From JABFRG01 sp038210445 (GTDB lineage Bacteria; Myxococcota_A; Polyangia; Polyangiales; Polyangiaceae), in contig JBBQWQ010000008.1 in assembly GCA_038210445.1 (NCBI GenBank), positions 62,001-126,000 on the forward strand: a DNA stretch of 64,000 nt, given 5' to 3'. A program made the position numbers and the translations under genes. Under the pieces are notes generated by a model. The model made no database searches, had not been told where the DNA came from, and was given only the letters and a program-made list of their open reading frames with translations. Each line of letters opens with the position of its first letter. Positions within the stretch are counted from its first letter, which is position 1. Shown here in pieces: positions 28,232 to 37,893 of this stretch.

Positions 28232-29079
28232 TGCGCCTTCGACGCCTTTCTGCGGCCACCGCCGCATTCTTGCTTCCCACCTTGCTGGCCGGCGTCTCCG
28301 CCGCGCAGCTGGCCCCGCCCGCGCCGCTCGGCGGCGGAAGCGGCACGCCGCCCGGCTCCGACGGCACCGCGGCGCCGATGACCAACAACCCGCCGCCCAG
28401 CGATCCCAACGCCGCGGGCGCGACCGCGGGCACCGGCAGCGGACCCGAGCCGCAGAACGTCAAAGACGCCGAAAAGGAAGACAACGGCCGCAACTTCGAG
28501 CTCTTCTGGGCGCAGGCCGAGGCCGGCCTCTCGTACATGAACCTCGCGTCGTTCTCGCAGGAGAGCCTCGCCATCGAGAAGAAGAGCTCTTTCGGCGGCG
28601 TCTTCGGCCTGGGCGCCGGCGTGCGCTTCTTGCTGTTCACCCTGGGCGCGCGCCTGCGCATGCACCAGCTCTCGGTCTTCAGCCTCTGGCAGATCAACGG
28701 CGTCCTGGGCATGCAGATTCCCGCGGGGTCCTGGGACATCGGCTTCGGCCTCCACGGCGGCTATTCGTTCGTGGGCCGCATCTCCGGCGACGCCTTCAGC
28801 ACCAGCGCGCCCAACGCGTCCAGCGACGTCAGCGTTCGCGGCTTCAACCTCGGGCTCGGCGCTTCGGTCGACTACTACCTCACGCCCCTCTTCTCGGTCG
28901 GTGCGGGCATCACCGGCGAGGCGCTCTTTTTGAAGCGACCCCCGCTCACCATTCCCGCCGACGTTCCCGCCGATCAGCGGGCGCAGCTAGAGCAGAGCGA
29001 TCTCTACAAGAACTCGGGCACCAGCGCGGGCATCGGCATCGCGGGTGGGCTGCGGCTCGGGCTCCACCTGGGCATCTGA
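28231..29079 (+). CDS. Exported outer-membrane beta-barrel-like protein
   Basis: 282 residues. The signal peptide (FLLPTLLAGVSAAQL) is followed by a Pro/Gly/Ala/Asn spacer. The rest alternates hydrophobic and small residues in strand-like fashion (FGLGAGVRFLLFTLGARLRM, GLHGGYSFVGRISGDAF, GLGASVDYYLTPLFSVGAGI) and ends IAGGLRLGLHLGI, with a terminal aromatic-free strand. This resembles an 8-10 stranded outer-membrane barrel. It overlaps yacG by one base. No family name is claimed. Confidence 0.7.
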   Translation: MRLRRLSAATAAFLLPTLLAGVSAAQLAPPAPLGGGSGTPPGSDGTAAPMTNNPPPSDPNAAGATAGTGSGPEPQNVKDAEKEDNGRNFELFWAQAEAGLSYMNLASFSQESLAIEKKSSFGGVFGLGAGVRFLLFTLGARLRMHQLSVFSLWQINGVLGMQIPAGSWDIGFGLHGGYSFVGRISGDAFSTSAPNASSDVSVRGFNLGLGASVDYYLTPLFSVGAGITGEALFLKRPPLTIPADVPADQRAQLEQSDLYKNSGTSAGIGIAGGLRLGLHLGI

Positions 29080-29449
29080 GCTGAGCCCGCGGGCCAGGGT
29101 CTGGCTCTGTCGCGGCGTGGCGGCCGCCTGGTGCGTCACCGCCTGCGTCCACGCGTGGGCGCTGCTCCGCCCGGCCGCCGAAGATGGGTCGCCAGCGTGG
29201 CGCCACGGGCTCTTTCTCGGCATCAATCTCGTCTTCGCCAGCCTTTACGCGTGGCGCCCCTTTTGGCTGCCGTTGGCCTTTCTGCCGCTGGCCGCGCAGC
29301 AGCTCTGGAGCCACGGTCACGATCTCGCAAACGCGCACGCGGCTGGTCGCTCCGACGTCTCCAGCATCGTCGTGCTCATCTCCATCCCCATTTTTGCCTG
29401 GGTTGCGTGGGTCGGGCGGCGGCCTCGCGTTCGACGCGACAACCCTTAA
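29045..29449 (+). CDS. Small multi-pass membrane protein, unknown function
   Basis: A 134-residue frame from GTG 29045, which overlaps the previous gene by 35 bp. GTG 29117 would give a shorter 110-residue protein without overlap, so the start is unsettled. Four hydrophobic stretches are visible (VAAAWCVTACVHAWALL, GLFLGINLVFASLYAW, FWLPLAFLPLAAQQLW, SSIVVLISIPIFAWVAWV), suggesting four membrane helices. No family is recognised. It is probably cotranscribed with the barrel-like gene. Confidence 0.6.
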   Translation: MGCGSGSTWASELSPRARVWLCRGVAAAWCVTACVHAWALLRPAAEDGSPAWRHGLFLGINLVFASLYAWRPFWLPLAFLPLAAQQLWSHGHDLANAHAAGRSDVSSIVVLISIPIFAWVAWVGRRPRVRRDNP

Positions 29450-29503
29450 GTGTGTGCAGCTCGGGCTTGTCGACCGTCATGCCACGCGGCGATCGATGCC
29501 TTG

Positions 29504-29549
29504 GTGCGACTGCAACACAAATGCGAATCTGACGCGCATCTCTCGCAGT
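29504..29549 (+). repeat. Copy 1 of a 46-bp dispersed repeat
   Basis: It starts GTGCGACTGCAACA and ends GCATCTCTCGCAGT. The reverse complement of 36312-36357 matches it at 41 of 46 positions. It lies between two genes, with no function assigned. Confidence 0.75.
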
Positions 29550-29585
29550 CGAACGAACCCGCGCCGCCTTTGGTATGCTCCCGCG

Positions 29586-30767
29586 GTGCTTGCCGTCCTG
29601 AGATGGACCCTACCGGCGCTGGTGCCGGCGCTGCTCTTGCTCGTGTTGGTGTACTTCTCCGACAAGAACAAGGAGCCGCTGCGCATTGTCCTCGGCACGT
29701 TCGTGCTAGGCGCGGTGTTCGGCGTGATGGCGTTTTTCATCGAGCGCCGCGCGTCCTCCTGGACCGGCCTCGACGACATCGACGGCCCTGCTGGCAACGC
29801 GGGCTCGCTGGTGTTTCTTTTCGCGTTGGTGGCGCCGCTTCGCGAAGCCTCCAAGGTGGCGGCTACCTGGCCCGCGTTCCGCTCCCGCCACTTCGACGAG
29901 CCGTACGACGGCGTGGTGTACTCCTCGGCGGCGGCACTGGGCTTCGCCTCGGTGGAGAGCGGCTGGCTGCTCAAGCTGCATCCGACCGGCGGCATGTGGG
30001 TGTTTCGGGCGCTGCTGGGGCTGCCCGCCAACGTGTTCTTCGCCGCGGCCTGGGGCTACGCGCTCGGTCGCGCCAAGCAGAAGCACGATCCGGGGCCGGT
30101 GTTCCCCGGGGCCTGGGTCCTCGCCACCGCGGCCCATGGATTGTACATCCATCTCCTGTACGGGCGCGGCGAGACCACCGCCCTCGCGACGTTGCCGCTG
30201 CTGCTGGCCATGGCCGCCATCGCTGCGGCGGCCGCGCGCGATCTCCGGCGCCGTGAGGGGCCTGGCCCGCGTAACGAAGGGCTCGAGCGCATCAGTCGCA
30301 TCTCCCAGGGGCGTCTCTCGGCGGTCCCCTCGTTCCAGGCGGTGCGGGCGGCGCTGCGAAAGTCCGACCAGCCGATTCGCCTGCACTGGGTGATGTTCGG
30401 CGCGCTGGTCATGGTGGGCAGCATGCTGCTGGGGTTCGGCGGGGCGGTGGCCTTTGGGCACTGGGCCCACGTCGACTTCTCGGTGGTCAACGAGCAAGAT
30501 GTTTCCACCGCGGGGCCGGTGGCGCTCCTGGGCGCGGGGCTCCTGGCGGCCTTTCCCGTGGCCGGGTGGCTGGTGGCGAAGGCCTCTCGCGTGAGCACGC
30601 TGCTCGAGCCGGCGCTGGCCAGTGCGCTGGCCATTCTCGCGGCCCTGGTGGGGCTGGGCGTCACCGCGCCGGTGGCGCTGCTGGTGGGGCTCTCGTGCTC
30701 CCCCATTGCCTGGACCCTGGCCTGTGCCGGCGCGTGGGTGGGCCGCCCGCAAAAGGCCCGGAGGTAG
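29586..30767 (+). CDS. PrsW-like intramembrane metalloprotease
   Basis: 393 residues from GTG 29586, 6 nt after TATGCT. There are about nine membrane helices, starting with WTLPALVPALLLLVLVYFS. The PrsW motifs are recognisable in order: APLREASKVA (family EExxK), AALGFASVESG (family FxxxEN) and ATAAHGLYIHLLYG (His box). The first Glu of EExxK is Arg here and the Asn after the second Glu is Ser. A C-terminal half with further helices extends beyond the usual length. PrsW proteins cleave anti-sigma factors within the membrane. Whether this variant is active is uncertain. An upstream repeat lies at 29504-29549. Confidence 0.75.
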   Translation: MLAVLRWTLPALVPALLLLVLVYFSDKNKEPLRIVLGTFVLGAVFGVMAFFIERRASSWTGLDDIDGPAGNAGSLVFLFALVAPLREASKVAATWPAFRSRHFDEPYDGVVYSSAAALGFASVESGWLLKLHPTGGMWVFRALLGLPANVFFAAAWGYALGRAKQKHDPGPVFPGAWVLATAAHGLYIHLLYGRGETTALATLPLLLAMAAIAAAAARDLRRREGPGPRNEGLERISRISQGRLSAVPSFQAVRAALRKSDQPIRLHWVMFGALVMVGSMLLGFGGAVAFGHWAHVDFSVVNEQDVSTAGPVALLGAGLLAAFPVAGWLVAKASRVSTLLEPALASALAILAALVGLGVTAPVALLVGLSCSPIAWTLACAGAWVGRPQKARR

Positions 30768-30904
30768 GCGTCCGCGGCGTTTTCCCGGTGCGTGCGCCCC
30801 AAAGAGTGCTACTCCCGCCTTTGGCTACGGGGGATACCCCGCCTGCGACGGACTCTTCCGCCGCGTCGTTGCGCGCCCACACCTCCGTATGCGCGCATTG
30901 TGCC

Positions 30905-30932
30905 TTGACTTCCCCCGGAAAACGCATAGTTT
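30905..30932 (+). promoter_or_regulatory. Sigma70-type promoter of rpsT
   Basis: TTGACT (30905-30910), a 16-bp spacer and TAGTTT (30927-30932) lie 30 bp before the rpsT start, which has GAGGAA as ribosome-binding site. This is a conventional leadered promoter. Confidence 0.6.
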
Positions 30933-30962
30933 CCGCCACCCCTTTCTAGACCGAGGAATTTC

Positions 30963-31226
30963 GTGGCCAATCACCCGTCTGCCGAAAAACGCAACCGTCA
31001 ACGCATCAAGCGCACCGATCGCAACCGGACGCAGAAAAGCACCGTCCGCACGCTGGTGAAGAAGGTCCGTGAAGCGGTCCAGGCGAAGGACTCCGCAGCC
31101 GCGAAGACCGCGCTGCAGAACGCCATCGTCGCCCTGGACAAGGCCGGTACCAAGGGCGTCTTCCACAAGAAGACTGTCTCCCGCCGAATCTCGCGCCTCG
31201 CGTCCGCCGTTCACAAAGCAGGCTGA
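30963..31226 (+). CDS. rpsT: 30S ribosomal protein S20
   Basis: 87 residues beginning at GTG, with GAGGAA 5-6 nt upstream. MANHPSAEKRNRQRIKRTDR, LVKKVREAV and VFHKKTVSRRISRLASAVH are the S20 signature, and the length is normal. S20 binds 16S rRNA near the 5' domain during small-subunit assembly. It has its own promoter (30905-30932). A Ser/Thr kinase gene begins 23 bp downstream and may be read from the same transcript. Confidence 0.97.
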   Translation: MANHPSAEKRNRQRIKRTDRNRTQKSTVRTLVKKVREAVQAKDSAAAKTALQNAIVALDKAGTKGVFHKKTVSRRISRLASAVHKAG

Positions 31227-31249
31227 GCCGTCCCGGCGCGGTCCTCGAA

Positions 31250-32434
31250 GTGGGAGACCTCGCGGGAACGACTCTCAATGGTCGCTATCGCCTCGGGCAT
31301 GCCCTGGGGCGTGGTGGCATGGGCGCGGTGTACGAAGCCGAGGACCTCACCAATGCTGGCGCTCGCGTCGCGGTGAAGGTCCTCGACTCACGTTTTGCGC
31401 TCGATGGTCGCGTGGCTCCGCGGTTCGCGCGAGAGGCGCGAGCCCTGCAGAAGACGGCCAGCCCCTGGGTGGTGCGTATCTTCGACGCGGGCACCTCCGG
31501 CGAGCGGCCGTTCCTGGTGATGGAGCTGCTCGAAGGCGAGGACCTGGGGGAGCGGCTGAAGCGTGAAGGTCGTCTTGCAGAAAAAGACGCGCTGTCGATC
31601 GTGGCCGACGTGCTTCGAGGGCTGGTAGACGCCCACGCCGCGGGGGTCGTGCATCGCGACCTCAAGCCCGACAACGTTTTTCTTCAGGTGCAGAGCGGCG
31701 AGGGGCCCGTGTCCGGGCCCGCATCGCCCGGCGCGTCCGAAGCGCCCTCGCGCGCCCACGCGAAGATCGTCGACTTCGGCATCTCGAAGTTCGACCGCCC
31801 CAAAGACGGCACCATCCCGCTCTCGCTCACCGGGCGCGGCACCGTGGTGGGCACCCCGTACTACATCGCTCCGGAGCAAGCGCGTGCGCAGCGCGACGTC
31901 GACGGCCGAGCCGACGTGTACAGCACGGGCGCCATCTTGTTCGAGTGCCTCGCCGGCCGGCCCCCGCACGTCGGGTCCACCTACGAGCAGATCATCCTTG
32001 CCCACTGCATGAAGGACGCGGTCGATGTGCGCAGCATGGCCGCCGAGGTGACGCCCGAGGTGGCGGCGCTGGTGCAAAAGGCTCTCGCCCGCGATCGCGA
32101 CACACGCTTCGGGTCGGCCCTCGAGATGCTGGAAGCGCTGGTGGAGGTGATCCCCGACCTGCGGCCGCTCCTTTTGGGCGCGCGGGAGCCGGCTGCGACG
32201 CCGCCGGTGAGCGAGGACCCAGCCCGCTCCCCGAGTCGCGCCGACGACGAGCTCGACGCCGCCTCGGTGCGCCCCGCGACGGCCTCGTCTGTGCCTCCGG
32301 CTCTTCCCCCTGCGGCGCCGCCCGTCGCGCGTGGCCTCGCAGGCGACAGCCGAAGGCTCGCCCTCTACGCCGGCCTCGCCCTCTCCACGGGCTCCGTTCT
32401 GGCTTGGCTGGTCATCCGGTACCTCGGACGATGA
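31250..32434 (+). CDS. Hanks-type Ser/Thr protein kinase, C-terminal membrane helix
   Basis: 394 residues from GTG 31250. The kinase domain covers about 10-270: LGRGGMGAVYEAED, Lys in VAVKVLDSRF, HRDLKPDN, DFGISKFD, GTPYYIAPEQ and DVYSTGAILFE. All catalytic elements are present. A Pro/Ala/Asp-rich linker precedes a C-terminal membrane helix (LALYAGLALSTGSVLAWLVI), with almost nothing outside, so it lacks an extracellular sensor. The stop overlaps the ATG of the esterase gene (ATGA). It lies 23 bp after rpsT. Confidence 0.93.
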   Translation: MGDLAGTTLNGRYRLGHALGRGGMGAVYEAEDLTNAGARVAVKVLDSRFALDGRVAPRFAREARALQKTASPWVVRIFDAGTSGERPFLVMELLEGEDLGERLKREGRLAEKDALSIVADVLRGLVDAHAAGVVHRDLKPDNVFLQVQSGEGPVSGPASPGASEAPSRAHAKIVDFGISKFDRPKDGTIPLSLTGRGTVVGTPYYIAPEQARAQRDVDGRADVYSTGAILFECLAGRPPHVGSTYEQIILAHCMKDAVDVRSMAAEVTPEVAALVQKALARDRDTRFGSALEMLEALVEVIPDLRPLLLGAREPAATPPVSEDPARSPSRADDELDAASVRPATASSVPPALPPAAPPVARGLAGDSRRLALYAGLALSTGSVLAWLVIRYLGR

Positions 32435-33396
32435 AGGCGATGGCGTTCGCGGCTGCGCTGCTTGCCTTGGAGGCCCTCGGCCTCGGATGCCGCACCGAAG
32501 GTCCGCGCCCGCGCGGTGAGGAGGTTGCCCTGCCCAACGCCGTCGCTACCGCATCGCCCGCATCGCCCACATCGCCCGCGTCGCCCGCGGCCCTCCTTGC
32601 CCGGCCGGTGCGGGAGCTGCGTGTCCCCCGGAGCTACACCAAGGAGAGCCCGTCTCCGCTCCTGGTGGTGCTCCACGGATACGGCTCCGACGGGCCCGGC
32701 CACGCGCAAATGTTCGACATCGGCGCCCTGGCGGAGCGCGATCGCGTCATCGTGGTGGCCCCCGACGGTACCCCCGACGCCAAGGGCAATCGCTTCTGGA
32801 ACGCGGTCCCCGCCTGCTGCGACTTCGACCACCGGGCCCCCGACGACGTTGCGTACCTGCGCGAGGTCATCGCCGATGTGCGTGCACGATACACGATTGA
32901 TCCCCGGCGCATTTACGCGGTGGGCCACTCCAACGGCGGCGCCATGGCCCTGCGCCTCGCCTGCGACGCCGCCGATGTGCTCGCCTCGGTGAGCTCTCTC
33001 GCCGGGCCCTTTTACACCGACACCGGTCTGTGCAAGCCCAGCGCCGCGGTGGCGGTGCAGCTGTTTCACGGAACCCGCGACAAGGTGGTGCCCTACGAGG
33101 GCGGCCTCCTGCCCATCGCCGCGCCCACCAACCCGCCCACCCTTGGCGCCACGCGCACCGCGTCGTTCTTCGCCGGCAGCAACGGCTGCGGGGCCGCGAG
33201 CGAAGACGCGGGCGCGCGGGATCTCGACCTCGCCCGCCCCGACGAAGAAACCCGCGTTACCCGCTGGAACGGCTGCCGCGCCGGCGCCGGCGTCGAGCTG
33301 TGGACGGTGGCGGGCATGGGGCACGCGCCTTCGCGCCCATCGCCCGCCTGGCCCGGATACTTCTACGGGTTCCTGAGCGGCCACCCCAAGCCCTGA
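32431..33396 (+). CDS. LpqC/PHB-depolymerase-like secreted esterase
   Basis: 321 residues. The lipoprotein signal ends in LGLGCRTE. A linker of ASP/TSP repeats (about residues 41-52) comes from a 9-bp tandem repeat. The alpha/beta-hydrolase domain has LLVVLHGYGSDG (oxyanion loop), VGHSNGGAMAL (nucleophile Ser in G-x-S-x-G), LFHGTRDKVVP (Asp) and GMGHAPSRP (His). The family comprises feruloyl esterases and polyhydroxybutyrate depolymerases, acting extracellularly on polymers or esters. ATGA coupling to the kinase gene is notable but does not define a functional link. Confidence 0.87.
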   Translation: MKAMAFAAALLALEALGLGCRTEGPRPRGEEVALPNAVATASPASPTSPASPAALLARPVRELRVPRSYTKESPSPLLVVLHGYGSDGPGHAQMFDIGALAERDRVIVVAPDGTPDAKGNRFWNAVPACCDFDHRAPDDVAYLREVIADVRARYTIDPRRIYAVGHSNGGAMALRLACDAADVLASVSSLAGPFYTDTGLCKPSAAVAVQLFHGTRDKVVPYEGGLLPIAAPTNPPTLGATRTASFFAGSNGCGAASEDAGARDLDLARPDEETRVTRWNGCRAGAGVELWTVAGMGHAPSRPSPAWPGYFYGFLSGHPKP

Positions 33397-33428
33397 GCTG
33401 CCGTTCGCCCTGGCGGCGCCAGTCGCGC

Positions 33429-34454
<1,026 letters not shown>

Positions 34455-34565
34455 GGGCGAGACCCTACCATTGGCGCGGCCCGGCCGGCGTCCTTCGCCG
34501 CTTCGCCGGTGCGTGTGTGTGCGTCTCCCCCCTGCGCGCCGGGTGTTTCTGCGATATGCTGAGGC

Positions 34566-35546
34566 GTGCCTTCGAGCCCCGGACCGGAATCGAGCCCCCC
34601 GAAGCGCCGCACCACCGCGGCCACCGCCGGGGCGATGGCCTTCCTGGTCCTCGTCTCCACCGCGGCATGCGTGCAGATTCTCGGCATCGAGCAGCTGCCC
34701 ACTGCGGTCGCGACGGCCGATGGCGGGAACCTGGATGCCGGTCGACAGGACGCCAGCGATGCGGGTCCAGCCTGCTCGCGGCTCGACCTCGATCCGTGCC
34801 GCAACGGCTGCCCCCACGCCTTCTGCGACGATTTTCAGTCGGGACCGTTGGGCCAGATGTGGATGCCCTACCTGGTGTTGCAGCAGCCCTATGTGCGCGG
34901 CGAAGGCAGCGTCGTCCTTTCGCCCGAGGGCGGAACCATCGGGACCGGCGTGGTGGCTTCGTGCACCACCACCAACATCACGTGCGTGGCCGGGCTCACC
35001 CACGTGCACCACCCACCGGTGGACGGCAGCGCCCGTGCCCGGGGCTTCGAGCTCACCGCCGACGTTCGCCTGCAAGGGCGCGATCGCAGCGACGCCAACA
35101 CCGAACCCGACCTCACGCAGACGCTCGCGCTGCTGGCGGGCGAGGGCTCCCCATCGGGCATCGTGCTCTCCTCGACCGACGGCGACCTCTACCTGGCGAG
35201 CGTTCGCGACCTTCTCACCGACCGTACCCTCATCGCGCCACAGAACCTCACCGCCTTGTTTCCCAGCGCCCAGGGCACCTGGCTTAAGATCTCCCTCTTC
35301 GTGGGCGAGGCGGCGGCGGCTCGCGATGTGGGGTACGCCGACTGCCCGGCGTCGGGCCCGGTCTTCGCTGCCCGCATCGAGCCTCTCGTGCAGTCGTGTC
35401 GCGCCGCCGACCTCACCGAGGCGGGCGCCCCGTTCGCGCTCGAGCCCTTCCTCCGCGCGCCGCTCATCATGCTCGGCGTCACGTCGGCCCAGCTGGGTAG
35501 CGCCACCACCGGCTACGACAACGTGCACCTCAACGCGATTCCCTGA
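34566..35546 (+). CDS. Putative lipoprotein with concanavalin-like beta domain
   Basis: 326 residues from GTG 34566. A Pro/Ser/Lys N-region and a hydrophobic stretch end in LVSTAACVQI (lipobox). A Asp/Ala spacer precedes CSRLDLDPCRNGCPHAFCDD with clustered cysteines. The rest looks like a beta sandwich (GFELTADVRLQGRDR, GTWLKISLFVGEAA), as in lectin-like domains, but no ligand motif is clear. TATGCT ends 5 nt before the start. It is divergent from the aldo/keto reductase. Function is unknown. Confidence 0.7.
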   Translation: MPSSPGPESSPPKRRTTAATAGAMAFLVLVSTAACVQILGIEQLPTAVATADGGNLDAGRQDASDAGPACSRLDLDPCRNGCPHAFCDDFQSGPLGQMWMPYLVLQQPYVRGEGSVVLSPEGGTIGTGVVASCTTTNITCVAGLTHVHHPPVDGSARARGFELTADVRLQGRDRSDANTEPDLTQTLALLAGEGSPSGIVLSSTDGDLYLASVRDLLTDRTLIAPQNLTALFPSAQGTWLKISLFVGEAAAARDVGYADCPASGPVFAARIEPLVQSCRAADLTEAGAPFALEPFLRAPLIMLGVTSAQLGSATTGYDNVHLNAIP

Positions 35547-35558
35547 GCGGGCCGAGGG

Positions 35559-36278
35559 TCAGTCGGGCCGGGTCGCCACCACCACAATGCCCCGCTGGAA
35601 GGGCGCCGGCAGCACGTTGCGTCGGGCCTCTACGCGGAAGCCGTGTCGCTCGAGCAGGGCGCGGACGTCGGGCCACAGGAACGTCAGGTAGTACATGATG
35701 AACGCCGGCTTGAGCACCGCGTTGCGGGCGCGCATGGCGCCGTTGAAGCCGTGCGCCATCCAGAAGGCTGGGGTGTTCCAGCGGGGCGGCTCGCTGGTGA
35801 CGAACAGGAAGCGGCCTCCCGGCACCAGCGCGCGAAAGATTCCGTCGAGGAACGGCGCCTCGTCCTTCGGCTCCACGTGGCCGAAGGCGCCGACGCTGGT
35901 TACCACGTCGAACGCGCGGTCGAAGTCGAGGGCGAAGGCGTTCTTCCGCAGGAGCTCCACCCGCGCCGTGCCCGCTGCGTTGGCGAGGCGCCGGCCTGCT
36001 TCGTCGAGCATGCCCTGGCTGAAGTCCACGCCCACCACGCGGTCGCGGCAGAGCGGACGGAGCATGCCCAAGGCGGCGCCGGTGCCGCAGCATACGTCGA
36101 GCCCGGAGCCTACCGGGCCGGCCTCGGCGATGATCTGGCCCATGCCCGTGAGCATGCCTTCGGGGGTGCGGAAGGGCGTGCGATCGAACTTGCGCGCGAT
36201 GAGATCGTAGCCCTTCTCGGTGGACGTCAGCGCTTGCTGCACCAGTTCCATGAAGGTCGGTCCGTCCGGATGAAACAT
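35559..36278 (-). CDS. SAM-dependent class I methyltransferase
   Basis: 239 residues. Motif I is LDVCCGTGAALGMLR, motif II VVGVDFSQGMLDEA, motif III-IV VTSVGAFGHVEP and motif V-VI IFRALVPGGRFLFVT. The family resembles UbiE/COQ5-like methyltransferases, but the substrate cannot be deduced. The canonical -10 TACAAT (36285-36290 on the minus strand) ends 6 nt before the ATG, one of the clearest leaderless arrangements in the window. Confidence 0.88.
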   Translation of the reverse strand: MFHPDGPTFMELVQQALTSTEKGYDLIARKFDRTPFRTPEGMLTGMGQIIAEAGPVGSGLDVCCGTGAALGMLRPLCRDRVVGVDFSQGMLDEAGRRLANAAGTARVELLRKNAFALDFDRAFDVVTSVGAFGHVEPKDEAPFLDGIFRALVPGGRFLFVTSEPPRWNTPAFWMAHGFNGAMRARNAVLKPAFIMYYLTFLWPDVRALLERHGFRVEARRNVLPAPFQRGIVVVATRPD

Positions 36279-36284
36279 GAGCCC

Positions 36285-36290
36285 ATTGTA
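36285..36290 (-). promoter_or_regulatory. -10 TACAAT, leaderless geometry (methyltransferase)
   Basis: ATTGTA on the plus strand reads TACAAT on the minus strand and ends 6 nt before the start codon at 36278. Confidence 0.55.
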
Positions 36291-36311
36291 CCACTGTCGC
36301 GGGCTAGCTCT

Positions 36312-36357
36312 ACTGCGAGAGGTGCGCGTCCGATTCGCGTGTATGTTGCAGTCGCAC
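36312..36357 (-). repeat. Copy 2 of the 46-bp dispersed repeat (inverted)
   Basis: On the minus strand this reads GTGCGACTGCAACATACACG and ends GCACCTCTCGCAGT, matching 29504-29549 at 41 of 46 positions. Similarity fades gradually beyond the right edge (CCCGCG shared). The 36284-36502 gap holds no gene that I can support. Confidence 0.75.
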
Positions 36358-36502
36358 CGCGGCCGCGGGACCGAAGCGGCGAGACCGCCGGAATTCGTGG
36401 AAGGCCAAGGCCTTGCCGCGTGGCGTGATGGCCGAAGCGGCGCCGCGGCAGCCCGGACGTGCGTGTGAGCGGCGGATCGCGAAGGTCAAAGCGTGTCCGT
36501 TG

Positions 36503-37186
36503 CTAGGGCAGCTTCTCGCCGTTGCGGTACCCTCCGAAGAGCGCCCGGACGTCGCTCTCGGTGAGCAGGCCGTCCCAGCTGTCTTGCTCCACCTTTCCGT
36601 CGAGCAAGAAGCCGATGTGCAGGTGGGGCATTCCATTGCCCACGCCCGAGACGCCCAGCGCATCGCCCGCGTTCACCACGATCCGCGGCTCGTCACCCTC
36701 AGGCATGTGGTGCGCGAGCCCCGATAGGTGTGTGTAATATACATGCGTAATCTTACGCCCCTTCCAGGCAATGGGGGTCTCCAGGGCCAGACGCACACTG
36801 TTGGGCGTATCCTTTCCAGAGGTCCAGAGCGTGTGGCCACGCTCGGAGTAGTCGAGCGTACCGCGCGCTACCGCGAACACCGGCTTGCGATCGGCCGCGA
36901 CGTCGAGGCCGGTGTCGCCGCGGTAGCCGGCCAAGGTGCCGCCGGGGAGCGGCGAGCGCAGGACGGGGTTGCGCAGCAGGTGCTCCGGCATCGGGGCATG
37001 CGGAGCGCCCGCGTCGGTCGCCTGGGCCGCGCTCGGCGCAGCGCCCGCGATTGACGCAGCGCTCCACGAGGGCCGGGTCGCCGCCGCTACATCTGGGGAA
37101 ATGCCGGGAGATTCGCCGGGCGCGGGGCCGCCCGATGCCGCACCGTGGCACGACATCAGAAAAAGCAGAGAAAATGCACGCGCCAT
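36503..37186 (-). CDS. M23-type peptidase-fold lipoprotein, first zinc ligand altered
   Basis: 227 residues with a lipoprotein signal (FSLLFLMSCHG) and a Pro/Ala/Ser spacer. The C-terminal domain follows the LytM/M23 fold: GYRGDTGLDVAADRKPVFAV, YYTHLSGLAHHM and MPHLHIGF. The HxGxD motif of active M23 peptidases is DTGLD here, so the first His is Asp, while the HxH pair (HLH) is kept. It may be inactive or use a changed metal site, acting as a peptidoglycan-binding or amidase-activating protein as EnvC/NlpD do. CACGTT ends 6 nt before the ATG. Confidence 0.82.
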   Translation of the reverse strand: MARAFSLLFLMSCHGAASGGPAPGESPGISPDVAAATRPSWSAASIAGAAPSAAQATDAGAPHAPMPEHLLRNPVLRSPLPGGTLAGYRGDTGLDVAADRKPVFAVARGTLDYSERGHTLWTSGKDTPNSVRLALETPIAWKGRKITHVYYTHLSGLAHHMPEGDEPRIVVNAGDALGVSGVGNGMPHLHIGFLLDGKVEQDSWDGLLTESDVRALFGGYRNGEKLP

Positions 37187-37227
37187 GCCCCCAACGTGGT
37201 GCCGCGGAGATAAAGTGTGACAGGCCC

Positions 37228-37839
37228 ATGAATGAGGCGAGAAAAGAGCGCAACTATTCCGACACTCCCGTGGTCGCGCTTTCTTCCGAGCGGTTCGATT
37301 CGTACGGCGCCGCCCGCGCCAAGGTGCCGGTCAAGTTCCGCCTCGCGGGCGGGCGCGTGCGCTACCGGCGCCCGTGGAAGGTCGTGCTCTACAGCGTGCT
37401 CACGCTGGGCCTGTACGCGGTGTACTGGAACTTCACGGTCGCCCGCTCCATCAAGCGCACCACCGGGGTTCGCGCCATCAAGCCGGCCCTCGATCTCGCG
37501 CTGACGGTTCTGACGCTCGGGCTCTACGGCCTGGTGGTGCAGTTCCGCTGCGCGCGTCGGGTCCACGCGGCCTCGCTGTTCTTCGAGCGCAGCCACCGCG
37601 ACCTGTCCGCCAGCGTGCTCGGGTGGAGCTTGCTGGCGCCCTTTACGCTGGGCCTCACGTCGCTCGTTTCCATGTACCAGCTGCAGCGGCAGCTCAATCG
37701 CTTCGCCGACCTCGCCAACGAGCGCGAGCGCGTTCGTTCCGAGCGCGAGGACCCGCCGCGCCTATCTTCGCCGGTGAGCGCAGCGCGACTCTCGGTTCCC
37801 GCGGAGCCGCTCAGCTCGCCCATGAGCGCCGCCAGCTAA
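37228..37839 (+). CDS. DUF4234-like membrane protein
   Basis: 203 residues from ATG 37228. A basic N-terminus precedes hydrophobic segments: WKVVLYSVLTLGLYAVYWNF, ALTVLTLGLYGLVVQF and VLGWSLLAPFTLGLTSLVSM. The 'LTLGLYxxYW' pattern is characteristic of DUF4234 small membrane proteins, here twice. A charged tail follows. Function of the family is unknown. TAAAGT lies 11 nt before the start, farther than in the leaderless set. Confidence 0.78.
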   Translation: MNEARKERNYSDTPVVALSSERFDSYGAARAKVPVKFRLAGGRVRYRRPWKVVLYSVLTLGLYAVYWNFTVARSIKRTTGVRAIKPALDLALTVLTLGLYGLVVQFRCARRVHAASLFFERSHRDLSASVLGWSLLAPFTLGLTSLVSMYQLQRQLNRFADLANERERVRSEREDPPRLSSPVSAARLSVPAEPLSSPMSAAS

Positions 37840-37893
37840 GCGTCGCCGGCGCTCAAGCATCGCGCGCAAAGACCGTCCTCTTCAGGCAAGCCC

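Noticed and set aside
31250..33396. Kinase-esterase fusion
   Set aside because: The frames differ and meet in an ATGA overlap; these are two coupled genes.
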